Positions 17,989-27,663 are shown, numbered from the stretch's first letter. The stretch: DNA of 64,000 bases from JAEINY01 sp942490535 (GCA_942490535.1 CALNXQ010000004.1:1-64000); one strand, 5' to 3'. The notes: generated by a model from the letters alone, not told the origin. Program-made: numbers and translations.

Positions 17989-18614
17989 GTTAATTGTTTT
18001 AAAATTACTAAATGGGTTGTTTATAGACGGTTTTGTTGGATTCATTTTTAAGAGGAAATGCTGTTCCGCAATTTCAGGAGCTTAGCAGGTATTCGGCCCG
18101 CATCCTTTTGTTATAAAAAAGTTACGGAATCATTCAATTCTTAAATTCAAGGAGCGCATGATTTTTTGAGAAAGAAAAGGGCAGGGTGACATCTGAGACT
18201 GAGGGTTGGGGAGGGTAAGTTCTTCGCGTGGAGTATCCGAGGTGATTAAATATTAGCAAGGCAAGGTTTAAGTAGAGTAAACCAGTCAGCATAGGTGCAT
18301 ATCAGTTGCGGTAAATTATCGTTGTTAAAAGGGGGCATGGAAAGTTGTTCCCTTTTTTAGGCTTAATTTTTTTTAGCAAAAATGGATTGCTTAGGTACAA
18401 TGTTGTGCAGCGAGTTAATTATTGTAGTAATGTATGCTACATGATTCCCTTGGATGAGAATTTGAATTGTTTACCTAACAATAGTGATTATATTTAACAA
18501 GTGTATTAATGTTAGTTAGTGATATATATTATATTTACCGCTTTAAATAGATGAGCCCTAATTATGAGTTTATAGTAAGGGCTATGAGAAGTGATTAAAT
18601 CGATAACTATTAGT
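17989..18614. other. intergenic region, no gene supported
   Basis: About 600 bp between divergent genes (HU-like on minus, FG-GAP protein on plus). No frame looks coding. It must hold both promoters; I see no clear TTTG/TAnnTTTG pair. The stretch near 18162-18182 (TTTTTTGAGAAAGAAAAGG-like) resembles 22318-22338 in the second array locus. Confidence 0.4.
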
Positions 18615-21551
18615 ATGAATAAATTCTACTTTTTATTTCTGACACTATCTTATGTCAGTTTTTTGAGTGCTCAGCAAATCAGTTTTGAACAAATGCCTGC
18701 AGCACCTCCCGGTTCGCAAATAATTGCAAATATCTTAGGAATTACCAACGGAACTGTTACATTTTGTGACCTTGATAGTGATGGTGATTCAGACTTGTTT
18801 GTAACTGGTTATAGCACACATCGACGGATTGCAAAACTCTACATGAATATAGAGAATAGAGCATTTGAAGAAGATATCGATGCCCCTTTTGAAGGCGTTG
18901 ATAATAGTTCCGTTGGTTTTGAAGACGTGGATGGCGATGGGGATTTTGATCTTTTTGTGATTGGAAATACTGCCGAAGGATCCATTGCAAAATTATATAA
19001 AAACAATGGCGCAGGTGCTTTTCCTGAAGTAATAGAAAAACCCTTTAAACCCATGGCTAATGGATTTGTCGCTTTTGCTGATGTGGATGGTGATTATGAT
19101 CAGGATCTGCTGGTTACTGGTAGGAGTAGGAGTGGAAATGAATCCATTCTATATCTAAATGAAGGGAATGGCAAATATACAATAGCTTTGAATACATCTT
19201 TCGCTACTGGTGATTGTAAAGGGGTTTCGTTTATTGATGTTGAAAACGATGGTGATTCAGATCTATTTATAGTAAATAATAATCAGACTCTGCTTTATTT
19301 GAATGATGGTCGAGGACTATTTTCTGAAGTCCTTGATACTCCGTTTAAAGAGAATACAACCTTTGCTTTTGCCATCGCCGACGTAGACAGGGATGGCGAT
19401 CCTGATTATGTTATGGCTAGTTCGGAGGGATACGGAAAGAGTTTTACAAAGTGTTATCTAAACGACGGAAATGGAATGTATTCTGACGGATTGGATTTTG
19501 TTGAGACTACTATGGACGTTCAAAAAATGGGTTTTGCTGATATAGACGGCGATAAGGATCTAGATTTGTTACTTACTGGAAAGGGCGATTGTATGGGCGA
19601 TGACGTGCCTCTAACTAAGTTATATGAAAATAATGGTTTAGGCAGCTTTGCTTTTCATCCAAAAAATTCTTTGAAGGATGTATTTGATGGTAATTTTGAT
19701 TTTGCGGATGTGGATCAAGACAATGATATAGATCTGCTACTTTCAGGCAGAACAAAGGAAGGTGTCATTTCATGGTTGTATCAAAATGATGGTGAGGGTT
19801 CTTTTTCGCACGGTGCAGTATCTGCATTCAAAGGTGTGTATAAAGGATCAGTGGCTCTGGCCGATTTTGAAGGTGATGGTGATTTAGATATAGCCATTTC
19901 CGGTGCCAAAAAAAAATTAGGAGGTTATTCTATGGAATTTTACGCCAATGATGGATTGGGTGCTTATTCAGAGAGCGCTGTTAATAATGATTTTAATGGT
20001 CTTGTGAATAGTGCAATAGCCTTTGCTGATGTGGATAGTGATGGCGATATGGATCTGTTTGCTACTGGAGAAAATTTTGCCAATCCCACTTCGTCCGCCT
20101 TGTATTTTAATAATGGAAATGGAAAATTTGAATATCCTCACTACAATTCTTTTCAAGGTGTGAATAGAGGTGCTGCTGTTTTTAAGGATGTTGACCGGGA
20201 TGGTGATGTTGATTTACTAGTGGCCGGAAGTAGTTTCCGAGGCAATGTAGTTATCCTCTACAAAAATGATGGGAGAGGATATTTTAGTGAAGTGGTCGGA
20301 ACCCCTTTTATTGGTGTTTACGATTGTGCTGCTGCTTTTAGTGATATTGATAAAGATGGGGATTATGATCTTATCGTTACAGGGGTGACGGATTCTTATG
20401 AACCTTCTACTATGGTATATAAAAATGACGGTAGTGGAAATTTTTCAATTATGGCTGATACACCGTTCGTGAATGTAAGAAGCGGTTCTCTGGCACTGGC
20501 AGATATTGATTCAGATCATGACGATGACTTATTGATTACCGGAAAAGCTGATAGTGGTGGTTTAGTAGCAGAATTGTACTTTAATGATGGCTCTGGTCAT
20601 TTTGCCAAAGCTACCGGTACCTCTTTTGTGAAAGTGCAAAATAGTTCAGCAGAATTTGCTGATTTGGATCGGGATGGTGATTCGGATTTGATTATTGCCG
20701 GGAATATAGCCACAAGTATGGATTATCCTAAAAGTACTTTAAAAATATATGAAAATGATGGTACTGGTCGGTTTCAAGAGGTTAACGGGCTTGCCGTGGA
20801 CGGCGTGTGTCATAGTTCCATAGCGCTGGCTGATGTAGATGGGGATCAATTTAAGGATCTTTTGGTGACCGGTTATAATGATGATTTTAGGTATATATCC
20901 AGGCTATACCGAAATACCAGTTCAGCGTGTAATCCCGTCTATTATAAGGATGATATTACGGCTTGTGATAGTTACACATGGATAGATGGTGTTACCTATA
21001 ATTCAAGCAACAGCAGTGCAATTCATACCGTGAAAAACGGATCTGGTTGCGATTTGATTATCCGTCTTAATCTGAGTATCAAAACCACAGATGTCTCTGT
21101 CACTACGAATGGCAACGTGATAACTGCCAATAGTCGCTATTCAGTGTATCGCTGGTTGGATTGTAGTAATAATTATGCTGTTATTGAAGGTGCCAGAGGG
21201 CGTCACTTTACAGCTCCTAGTAATGGCTTATATGCAGTGGAAGTTACCAAAAATGGATGTACGAATACATCAGATTGCATACCAATTCTATCAACAGCAG
21301 TATCAGATGCCACATTTTCAGAGCAGATTAGGCTCTTTCCTAATCCTACCACAGGACTAGTGAATGTCAAAACCGGTGACTTAGCAAATCCATCCATTCG
21401 GGTGTATACTATTCAGGGTACTTTGGTTTATGAAGCTACCAAGAATTCAGGTGATGGGTTTATTATTCACTTAAATCAAGCTCCTGGTCTTTACTTTATT
21501 GAAATATTGGCCGAAGGAAAAAAGAAAACACTGAAATTGATGAAAGAATAA
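18615..21551 (+). CDS. secreted FG-GAP/VCBS repeat protein with T9SS sorting domain
   Basis: 978 aa. The start ATG at 18615 gives a clean signal peptide (MNKFYFLFLTLSYVSFLSAQ); a GTG at 18591 is in frame but less likely. Fourteen repeats of about 60 residues each carry a calcium-type loop such as DVDGDGDFDLFVIG, DVDRDGDVDLLVAG or DIDKDGDYDLIVTG, together probably two seven-bladed propellers. Two small Ig-like segments follow (about residues 770-890), then a T9SS C-terminal sorting domain with LFPNPTTGLVNV and a final KKTLKLMKE. It is expected on the cell surface or outside. The ligand is unknown. It is a single-gene unit with its own hairpin after it. Confidence 0.9.
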   Translation: MNKFYFLFLTLSYVSFLSAQQISFEQMPAAPPGSQIIANILGITNGTVTFCDLDSDGDSDLFVTGYSTHRRIAKLYMNIENRAFEEDIDAPFEGVDNSSVGFEDVDGDGDFDLFVIGNTAEGSIAKLYKNNGAGAFPEVIEKPFKPMANGFVAFADVDGDYDQDLLVTGRSRSGNESILYLNEGNGKYTIALNTSFATGDCKGVSFIDVENDGDSDLFIVNNNQTLLYLNDGRGLFSEVLDTPFKENTTFAFAIADVDRDGDPDYVMASSEGYGKSFTKCYLNDGNGMYSDGLDFVETTMDVQKMGFADIDGDKDLDLLLTGKGDCMGDDVPLTKLYENNGLGSFAFHPKNSLKDVFDGNFDFADVDQDNDIDLLLSGRTKEGVISWLYQNDGEGSFSHGAVSAFKGVYKGSVALADFEGDGDLDIAISGAKKKLGGYSMEFYANDGLGAYSESAVNNDFNGLVNSAIAFADVDSDGDMDLFATGENFANPTSSALYFNNGNGKFEYPHYNSFQGVNRGAAVFKDVDRDGDVDLLVAGSSFRGNVVILYKNDGRGYFSEVVGTPFIGVYDCAAAFSDIDKDGDYDLIVTGVTDSYEPSTMVYKNDGSGNFSIMADTPFVNVRSGSLALADIDSDHDDDLLITGKADSGGLVAELYFNDGSGHFAKATGTSFVKVQNSSAEFADLDRDGDSDLIIAGNIATSMDYPKSTLKIYENDGTGRFQEVNGLAVDGVCHSSIALADVDGDQFKDLLVTGYNDDFRYISRLYRNTSSACNPVYYKDDITACDSYTWIDGVTYNSSNSSAIHTVKNGSGCDLIIRLNLSIKTTDVSVTTNGNVITANSRYSVYRWLDCSNNYAVIEGARGRHFTAPSNGLYAVEVTKNGCTNTSDCIPILSTAVSDATFSEQIRLFPNPTTGLVNVKTGDLANPSIRVYTIQGTLVYEATKNSGDGFIIHLNQAPGLYFIEILAEGKKKTLKLMKE

Positions 21552-21662
21552 TTACTACGATTCCCTCCCTGGCTCAATGACGCAAAAGTAAAGGCGGAAA
21601 GTATCACGTATGCAGTGGATTTGTGGTAAAAGCTGTAATATTGGATACAGTGCACGAAAGAG

Positions 21663-21690
21663 ATTGAAAGTTGTTGCTTTCACCCTTTTT
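21663..21690 (+). terminator. weak hairpin after the FG-GAP gene
   Basis: GAAAG (21666-21670) with CTTTC (21677-21681), then CACCCTTTTT. The sequence is nearly the same as the terminator at 15866-15889, but two changes in the left arm shorten the stem. It may be a worn copy of that terminator. Confidence 0.4.
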
Positions 21691-21709
21691 AATGAATGGC
21701 CCCATTTTT

Positions 21710-21967
21710 TTAAAGACGTTTTCGCTCACCGTTTTTATCCAGGGTAATCACTAGATTACCTTTGCTGTCCTCCATCCAACATTCTATTTCAGGATGTTCA
21801 TGGATTGTTTGCTTCATAAAGGTCAAGGCTTCTTCCTTTGAATCAAAAGTGAGATAGACCTCTCCCTTTTCCAGATAATAAGAGTGATCAGTTTTTAGAA
21901 CAATACCGGTTGCAAATTTCGCTTTTGCTACGGCAAATTGATGAATTTTAAGTTTTTGTTTTTTCAT
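21710..21967 (-). CDS. small hypothetical protein
   Basis: 85 aa, very basic at both ends, cytosolic. It contains YYLEKGEVYLTFDSKEEAL followed by a helix and then ECWMEDSKGNLVITLDKNG, suggesting a small alpha/beta fold, possibly one that assembles as part of a larger complex. I do not recognise a family. Support for it being real is the even amino-acid use, the ATG after an A-rich leader (ATGAAAAAACAAAAAC) and the fact that it fills the gap between the FG-GAP gene and the second array. Confidence 0.6.
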   Translation of the reverse strand: MKKQKLKIHQFAVAKAKFATGIVLKTDHSYYLEKGEVYLTFDSKEEALTFMKQTIHEHPEIECWMEDSKGNLVITLDKNGERKRL

Positions 21968-22187
21968 GTTCCTTGTTTAATGCCAATCAAATGGTGGAAT
22001 AATGTCTCCATGCCACTTTTTCTTCAGCGGTCATCAGTCTACTAAAGCGAATTTCAATAGTTTAGTTTTGATTATTATTTCAAGATCATAAAGGCTATTG
22101 TTCTAGGCGAAAATAATCATAATGTAAAAGATATGAGGTGATATTTATTAGAAAGGTACAATGGTTTAAAGGTATTTTCATCCCTAT

Positions 22188-22305
22188 CACCGCTCCCGTG
22201 AATGCTAATGACGTGTGAGAAGAAAGCAAACCACACGTTGTTTGGTTTCAGGTCACCTGTGGAAAGGAGGTCAGTCACGTGTGAAGGAGGTAAAGATAAA
22301 CGGCG
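22188..22305. repeat. array of 8-bp cores at exact 22-bp spacing (array 2)
   Basis: Four cores at 22210 (GACGTGTG), 22232 (CACACGTT), 22254 (CACCTGTG) and 22276 (CACGTGTG), again exactly 22 bp apart with 14-bp spacers unlike those in array 1. The leader unit 22188-22209 ends AATGCTAAT and the terminal unit starts AAACGGCG at 22298 and continues CCGGG, both as in array 1. Two cores carry changes and the closing right arm CGCCGTTT is missing, so it looks like a shorter, decaying relative. The rest of the gap 21968-22414 shows no gene. Confidence 0.8.
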
Positions 22306-22414
22306 CCGGGCCGGTAATTTTTTAAGAAAGAAAAGGTGGAAGTAAAGTTTTCAGGATGATGCGCTATTCCGAGAATCGTGATGACTAAAAATGAAGCTAT
22401 TTCGGCCCAATAAA

Positions 22415-24097
22415 TCAGGCAATTTCAATCATAGACTTATCGCTTTTAATGGCTAATAATAGATTGTCATTGTAATGGATGTGAACTGTGTCCTTGTTAT
22501 CATGGGAGACAATAAATTCGGTTTTCTTGTCTTTAAGATCCAGGGAGCTGTTGGAAGGTTTAGGAATGTGGCACCAGATGGCTTTGCCCACACTTTTTAT
22601 GGGCGTGTCACACCCCCAATAAAAAAGTTGGTTTTTTTTCAGATAATTAGACCAGACCTCACAAATTTGGGTGTTTAACTCTTCATTATCCGTTAACACG
22701 AGTAAGGCATGCAGTGATGAAATGATTTCAGGCGACACTTCCTCCGGCGCCAGGGCATTCTTAAGCGTTGCGCTAAGTCCCTTTCTTCGGGCTGTATCAA
22801 TTAAGTGGTGGTTGGTATCTATCAGGTAACATACCATGTGGCTATGTGCTTCAATGGTAAGTGCCAGCTCGCGGGCGAAGCGATTGGCCCCTACGAGCAG
22901 CAACATGGGCGTTTCATCTTTTTTTAGATTCAGCACCTTGGCCAGTAGTTCAGCGGTGCCGCCTTGCAACACCACGGTGAGGATAATGATGGCATAGGCA
23001 AAGGTTTCGATGAAAGCGGCGTTTTCAAAACCCAGTTGCTTCAGTTCAATGGAAAATAAGGATGCGATGGATGCGGCCACAATACCACGCGGGGCCACCC
23101 ACGCTAAAAAGATTTTTTCTCTTCGAGTTAAATCGCTTTGGTAGGTGCACAAACAAATGCTCACCGGGCGCACTAAAAAGGCCGCCATCCCAATAAACAG
23201 CCATTCCTTAACTGTCAGGTAATAAAAATTTTCCAGCTGCAGATTGGCTGCTAACAATACAAATAACACAGCCAGGGCCAGTTCGGATAATTCGATTTTA
23301 AAGCTTTGTATTTTTTTTAGGCCGTGTGGCTTTAAGACCGCAAAGCTTAACCCTGCTACCACTACGGTCAACAAACCCGATTCATGCGCTATGAAGTTAG
23401 AAATAAAGTAGGTTAGTAAAATGAACACCAATGTAAAATTAATTGTGTAAACCGGCGGCACAATTTTTCTTTTCATCAGCAGGTAGAGCACTGAACCAGC
23501 TGCGAAGCCGATGGCTGCCCCGGTGAGGAAGCGTCCTGAGAAACGCAGTATTTGGCTGATATGAGTCCCTTCGGTGGTGAGCCACTCAAAACAGAAGATG
23601 GCAATAAAAGCGCCTATGGGATCAATAAAAACGGCTTCCCAATTCAGAATGTGTTTTAAGTTTTGCCGCACTTTGATGCGCTGTAAAATAGGCGTAATGA
23701 CCGAAGGCCCCGTCACGATGATTAGGCTCCCCAGCAAAAGCGAATAGCCATAGGAAAAGTCCAGCATCAACCAGGCCATGGTGGCTATCCCGATCCAGGT
23801 GATGAATACACCCAGACTCAGTAATTTGCCAATTACTTTGGGTGATGAATGAAATCCCTTCACATCGAGTGAAAGGCCGCTTTCAAAAAGGATAATGCCG
23901 ATGCAAACAGATATGATAATGGGCAGACCATTGTTTAAATAGGCCGGTTGGATCACATTAAAGCCATAGGGACCCAGAATAATGCCGCCAACCAATAAGG
24001 GTAAAATGGCCGGTATCTTCAGGCGATAAGCAACGATTTTTAGCAGGATTCCAAAAAAAGCTGCCAGCACTATGGTGGCAAAAATATTTTCCATCAT
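22415..24097 (-). CDS. CPA1-type Na+/H+ (or K+/H+) antiporter
   Basis: 560 aa. About 12 membrane helices (to about residue 400) carry features of the cation:proton antiporter 1 group, such as GPSVITPIL and NWEAVFIDPIGAF, where the Asp is the expected ion-binding residue. The C-terminal part (LLLVGANRFARELALTIEAH, about 405-530) resembles a TrkA-N-like nucleotide-binding regulatory domain. Start could be either of two adjacent ATGs. It lies 23 bp after the DUF438 gene on the same strand, so the two are likely cotranscribed. Ion choice cannot be told from sequence. Confidence 0.88.
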   Translation of the reverse strand: MMENIFATIVLAAFFGILLKIVAYRLKIPAILPLLVGGIILGPYGFNVIQPAYLNNGLPIIISVCIGIILFESGLSLDVKGFHSSPKVIGKLLSLGVFITWIGIATMAWLMLDFSYGYSLLLGSLIIVTGPSVITPILQRIKVRQNLKHILNWEAVFIDPIGAFIAIFCFEWLTTEGTHISQILRFSGRFLTGAAIGFAAGSVLYLLMKRKIVPPVYTINFTLVFILLTYFISNFIAHESGLLTVVVAGLSFAVLKPHGLKKIQSFKIELSELALAVLFVLLAANLQLENFYYLTVKEWLFIGMAAFLVRPVSICLCTYQSDLTRREKIFLAWVAPRGIVAASIASLFSIELKQLGFENAAFIETFAYAIIILTVVLQGGTAELLAKVLNLKKDETPMLLLVGANRFARELALTIEAHSHMVCYLIDTNHHLIDTARRKGLSATLKNALAPEEVSPEIISSLHALLVLTDNEELNTQICEVWSNYLKKNQLFYWGCDTPIKSVGKAIWCHIPKPSNSSLDLKDKKTEFIVSHDNKDTVHIHYNDNLLLAIKSDKSMIEIA

Positions 24098-24120
24098 TCA
24101 TTTTTTTTTCATTGGAAATG

Positions 24121-25311
24121 TTACCAGTCCAACAACCGGCGTTCACCTTCCAGTGCACGAATGGCATCTATTTCCTGGCTTACTTCAATAACACCCCGAT
24201 ATTGTCGCTGTTCATCCCGTACGGCGAAGTATTGAATCAGGATCATCTGACCTTTCATCCTGATCCAGAAATCCGCCTGGCTCTTTTCACCGCTTCGAAA
24301 GGAGGCTACTATGCGGTTAACCACGTCAATGCTTTCGTGCGGATGACAGTTTTGCACCAGGCGGCCGATGATGGCTTTGGAGCGGGGAAAGATGCGCTTG
24401 GGCGGGGTGGAGAAGAACTGCACGCGGTCGTACTCATCCACAAAGGTGATATCCACCGGGAGGTGGTTAAAGATGAGTTTGATCTGGTCAAGGCTTACGG
24501 CACCTGTACCCAAATCCAATTTATCATTCTGTTCCGGATTTGTAGTCGGTATGGTTGTGAGTGATTCGGGCGTGTAGTAGGGAAACCCCAATTCCAGGCT
24601 TTCCTCCAATAAATCTTCCAATTCTTGCTCCGGCACATAAGTCATCAGCACCGGGAATAAGATTTTTTCCTCCCGGAATTTAATGGCCATCATGTTGAAG
24701 AATACCAGACCCAATAGGCGATTGATCTTTCTAAGATCGGGCAGTGATAGGGACAGTTCATCGATGAGGTAATCCAGGTTGCGGGTGATGTCGTCATGAA
24801 ACGACCACATGATGCGCAGGCACAAGTGTTCGGGCAGATGTTTCTCAATGATGGGAAACAGGATATTTTCCTTGATGAGGTATTGCTTGCGGAAGAGCTG
24901 GAGATCCTTAAAATTGTTGATCAATTGCAGCCGAAGGGTTGCATTGTCGGGCGCATCATTGAAGGGTTGAATGAGGGGCCTGATTTCATTTAGCTTTTGG
25001 GCCATCAGAGCATTATTCAGACTTAAGGTATGGAGGTAGCTACCGGATAGAGGTTCCGGTACGGGAAGGTCATTGAGGCCTTTATAAAGGAGGTTCATGA
25101 CCTTGTTAACTGCTTTTTTAACCGCGTCCATGGGGTAATCATCCTTCATAATGGCGTCAAAAGCGAGAATCACCTCCAGGGGGGTGGCCGATGCAATGAT
25201 GGATTGATGACTCCTGACGAGTTCTTTACCATCCGCTCCCTCCAGAAATCCTTTGGTGAGCCGGTAAAGCTGGTCGCTGTGTGCCTGAATGTGGTGAGAT
25301 ATCTCTGACAT
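24121..25311 (-). CDS. DUF438 / hemerythrin / PAS protein
   Basis: 396 aa with three parts: an N-terminal DUF438-like helical domain (about 1-90), a hemerythrin-like HHE domain (about 95-240) with metal-binding candidates in KENILFPIIEKH, SFHDDI and KFREEKILFPVL, and a C-terminal PAS_10 domain (about 270-385) with LPVDITFVDEYDRV, QNCHPHESIDVV and YFAVRDEQRQYRGVIEVSQ. Such proteins are thought to sense oxygen, redox state or metal through a di-iron site. It heads a probable two-gene operon with the antiporter, which would suggest control of ion exchange by redox state; that is inference. Confidence 0.88.
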   Translation of the reverse strand: MSEISHHIQAHSDQLYRLTKGFLEGADGKELVRSHQSIIASATPLEVILAFDAIMKDDYPMDAVKKAVNKVMNLLYKGLNDLPVPEPLSGSYLHTLSLNNALMAQKLNEIRPLIQPFNDAPDNATLRLQLINNFKDLQLFRKQYLIKENILFPIIEKHLPEHLCLRIMWSFHDDITRNLDYLIDELSLSLPDLRKINRLLGLVFFNMMAIKFREEKILFPVLMTYVPEQELEDLLEESLELGFPYYTPESLTTIPTTNPEQNDKLDLGTGAVSLDQIKLIFNHLPVDITFVDEYDRVQFFSTPPKRIFPRSKAIIGRLVQNCHPHESIDVVNRIVASFRSGEKSQADFWIRMKGQMILIQYFAVRDEQRQYRGVIEVSQEIDAIRALEGERRLLDW

Positions 25312-25389
25312 AATCCCGGGTATTAGTTCCGGAATAGAAGTTACGTTTTTTCAAATCAGGATAAAAGGGATTTGATTTGAAAACTAAAA

Positions 25390-25415
25390 AACCATCCTAC
25401 TGGCAAGCCGGATGG
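25390..25415 (-). terminator. terminator after SUI1-like gene
   Basis: ACCATCC (25390-25396) with GGATGGT (25409-25415), followed on the minus strand by TTTTTTAG. It lies between the SUI1-like gene and the DUF438 gene. Confidence 0.75.
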
Positions 25416-25451
25416 TCCGTAATTAACAATTCACCATTAACAATTATTAAT

Positions 25452-25805
25452 TTATCCCCCTGCTTTCTTCACCTTGTAGCCATCGCCTTTGAGCAGCTCC
25501 ACCACTTTGTCGCGAAAATCACCTTGCACCATGATTTCGCCATCTTTGACCGAACCACCTACGCCACATTTACTCTTGAGTTTTTTACCCAGTTCCTTCA
25601 GGTCGTCATCTGAACCAATAAAGCCGGTGACCAGAGTTACTTTTTTACCACCGCGCTGTTTCTTGTCCAGCATCACGCGTAAATCCTGTTGTTGGGGTGG
25701 TAAGGTGTCTTCTTTCTCTTCGGTATGGTGTTGGAATTCATAATCCGGATTGGTGGAGAAGACCATTCCTTCCAGTGTTTTCCATTGTTTTTTCTTAGCC
25801 ATCAT
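25452..25805 (-). CDS. yciH: SUI1/eIF1-like translation factor (YciH)
   Basis: 117 aa. The core (about 40-110) matches bacterial SUI1 proteins: LDKKQRGGKKVTLVTGF, LGKKLKSKCGVGGSVKDGEI and VQGDFRDKVVELL. Relatives act at translation start, rejecting unsuitable initiation complexes. Two adjacent ATGs open the gene. It has its own terminator, so it is not part of the DUF438-antiporter unit. Confidence 0.92.
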   Translation of the reverse strand: MMAKKKQWKTLEGMVFSTNPDYEFQHHTEEKEDTLPPQQQDLRVMLDKKQRGGKKVTLVTGFIGSDDDLKELGKKLKSKCGVGGSVKDGEIMVQGDFRDKVVELLKGDGYKVKKAGG

Positions 25806-25887
25806 TCAAATGTTTACTGCAAAAATAGCAATGTTTAGAGATTAGTCATTGGATTTTGAGTCAGTCGTGGGTGGTTTTTAATAAAAC

Positions 25888-26520
25888 TCACAAGGCCATG
25901 GCTTGAAGAATGGGTTTGAGACCGCTGAAAAAGAACTCCACGGCAATCACCATCACAATGAGGCCCATTAAGCGCATCATCACATTGATGCCTGTTTCTC
26001 CCAGAATTTTAATGATGCGGGAGGAGCTGTACAGGATTAAAAAGGTGAGTAGCATGACCAGGATAATGGCTACAAATAGTGTCATTATTTTGCCTACCGA
26101 ATTGGCATCTTCCATCAGCACAATAGCATTGGTTAATGCACCGGGTCCGCAAATCATCGGAATGGCCAGTGGCGTCACGGAAATGTCATTGACATAAGCC
26201 TTCACCTCAGAGTCCTTGATTTTAACTTTCCCCAATCGGGCCTGCAACATATCCATCCCCATGATAAAGAAAATGACACCTCCCACAATGCGGAAGCTGT
26301 TCACGGAGATGCCAAAAAAATTAAATAGCAATTGACCCGACAGTGCGAATATACAAATGGTGATAAAGGCCACGATGGACGCTTTTCGGGCGGTTCGGGT
26401 ACGCTGGTTCGCATCCAGATCAGTGGTCATGGTCATGAAAATAGGCATGGTGCCCAAGGGATTGATCAGTGTAAAAAAGGAGGTGAAGGCTAATAAGCCA
26501 AAATTGATGAAGTCGCTCAT
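25888..26520 (-). CDS. MarC-family integral membrane protein
   Basis: 210 aa, six membrane helices. Starts at MSDFINFGLLAFTSFF; the open frame reaches a TTG six codons earlier, which is less likely. Family marks are LINPLGTMPIFM near residue 20 and the central PLAIPMICGPGALTNAIV. MarC proteins were once linked to multiple antibiotic resistance, but their substrate is not known. It is a single gene with no close partner. Confidence 0.9.
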   Translation of the reverse strand: MSDFINFGLLAFTSFFTLINPLGTMPIFMTMTTDLDANQRTRTARKASIVAFITICIFALSGQLLFNFFGISVNSFRIVGGVIFFIMGMDMLQARLGKVKIKDSEVKAYVNDISVTPLAIPMICGPGALTNAIVLMEDANSVGKIMTLFVAIILVMLLTFLILYSSSRIIKILGETGINVMMRLMGLIVMVIAVEFFFSGLKPILQAMAL

Positions 26521-26896
26521 TGATATAATTGTCGTCAATTAATAATTTGTGTTGTTTTTAGCATCTGACTTTTGATGAAATTGTCCCTGGTTTCCCTCAG
26601 TGTTGGGACTTTGCAAAAGTAGATCGCGGATTTGATTTATTCAATAGATGGGCTGTCTGGCTTGCCGGATGAGGGCATATTTAGACTATTTTTCTACGGG
26701 TAGCATGATTTGGACCATTGTGGAGGATAAAAACCTTCATTTTGTGAAATGATGCCGTTATTGTTGCTGGTTGATGAATGTTGTAAATTTTGGTGCAAGT
26801 GGATTAATAATTGCAATATGAGCAGCAGTCAACCTCATTAACACTTGATAACTATCTATTTATTTGTAACTTGGATGCACGCAAATTCAGGAAAGC
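26521..26896. other. intergenic region between divergent genes
   Basis: 376 bp with no coding frame that I can support and no strong repeat. It should contain the promoters of the MarC gene and of the phosphatase gene. GTAACTTGGATG before the phosphatase start resembles a weak -7 box only. Confidence 0.4.
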
Positions 26897-27568
26897 ATGT
26901 CAGGACGTTTATTAGCTATTGGTGATATACATGGTTGTTACCACCCGTTACGTGAGTTGGTGGAGGATGAACTGCAGTTGACCCGTGACGATGAATTGGT
27001 GTTGATTGGCGATTACATCGATCGGGGACCTCAGAGCAAAGAAGTATTGGATTATATCATTCAGCTGAAAGAAGGTGGATATACTGTTGTTACTCTTTTG
27101 GGAAATCACGAGTCGATGCTGTTAAAGGCTTTGCAGGAAGACATGTACCTGGTCAATTGGTTGTTTAATGGCGGCAGAGCTACTTTGGATAGTTTTAACA
27201 TTCGCCATCCCGATCAAATCCCTGACCTTTATCTGACTTTTATGCATGAGTTAAAGCTTTTTTACCAGGTGGATCCCTTCATTTTTGTGCATGCCGGATT
27301 TAATAACGCCATTGCTGATCCGTTCACTGACGAATACCAAATGCTTTGGACGCGGCAAGAAAATCATTTCCATCCCATGTTTGAGGGTAAAACCATTATT
27401 CATGGTCATTCGGTGAATCCTGTTTCGGATCTGCAAAACCGCCTGGATACACATTCGGCGATCCTCAATATCGATACAGGTTGTGTTTATATGCAAAGAT
27501 CGGGTTGTGGGTGCTTATCCGCTGTGGATTTGACGCATTGGGAGGTTTTTGCTGTTAGAAATAGATAA
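26897..27568 (+). CDS. PPP-family serine/threonine or dinucleotide phosphatase
   Basis: 223 aa, cytosolic. The metal-binding motifs of the calcineurin-like PPP family are complete and in order: GDIHGCYHPL (residues 8-17), GDYIDRGPQ (about 38) and GNHESM (about 73), then FVHAG and IHGHS. Relatives include PrpA/PrpB-type protein phosphatases and symmetrical Ap4A hydrolases; sequence alone does not decide. Single-gene unit ended by a long hairpin. Confidence 0.9.
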   Translation: MSGRLLAIGDIHGCYHPLRELVEDELQLTRDDELVLIGDYIDRGPQSKEVLDYIIQLKEGGYTVVTLLGNHESMLLKALQEDMYLVNWLFNGGRATLDSFNIRHPDQIPDLYLTFMHELKLFYQVDPFIFVHAGFNNAIADPFTDEYQMLWTRQENHFHPMFEGKTIIHGHSVNPVSDLQNRLDTHSAILNIDTGCVYMQRSGCGCLSAVDLTHWEVFAVRNR

Positions 27569-27593
27569 TTTTATTAATGTAGATGCAGAATTT

Positions 27594-27637
27594 ACAACCT
27601 GCATTTGTGACTTATGAAAGTAACAAGTGCAGGTTGT
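27594..27637. terminator. hairpin between convergent genes
   Basis: 15-bp stem with one mismatch, ACAACCTGCATTTGT (27594-27608) with ACAAGTGCAGGTTGT (27623-27637). It lies between the phosphatase gene and the T9SS protein gene and can serve both; no long T-run follows. Confidence 0.6.
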
Positions 27638-27663
27638 GGACTATTTTCAAATTTTAAGCGATA

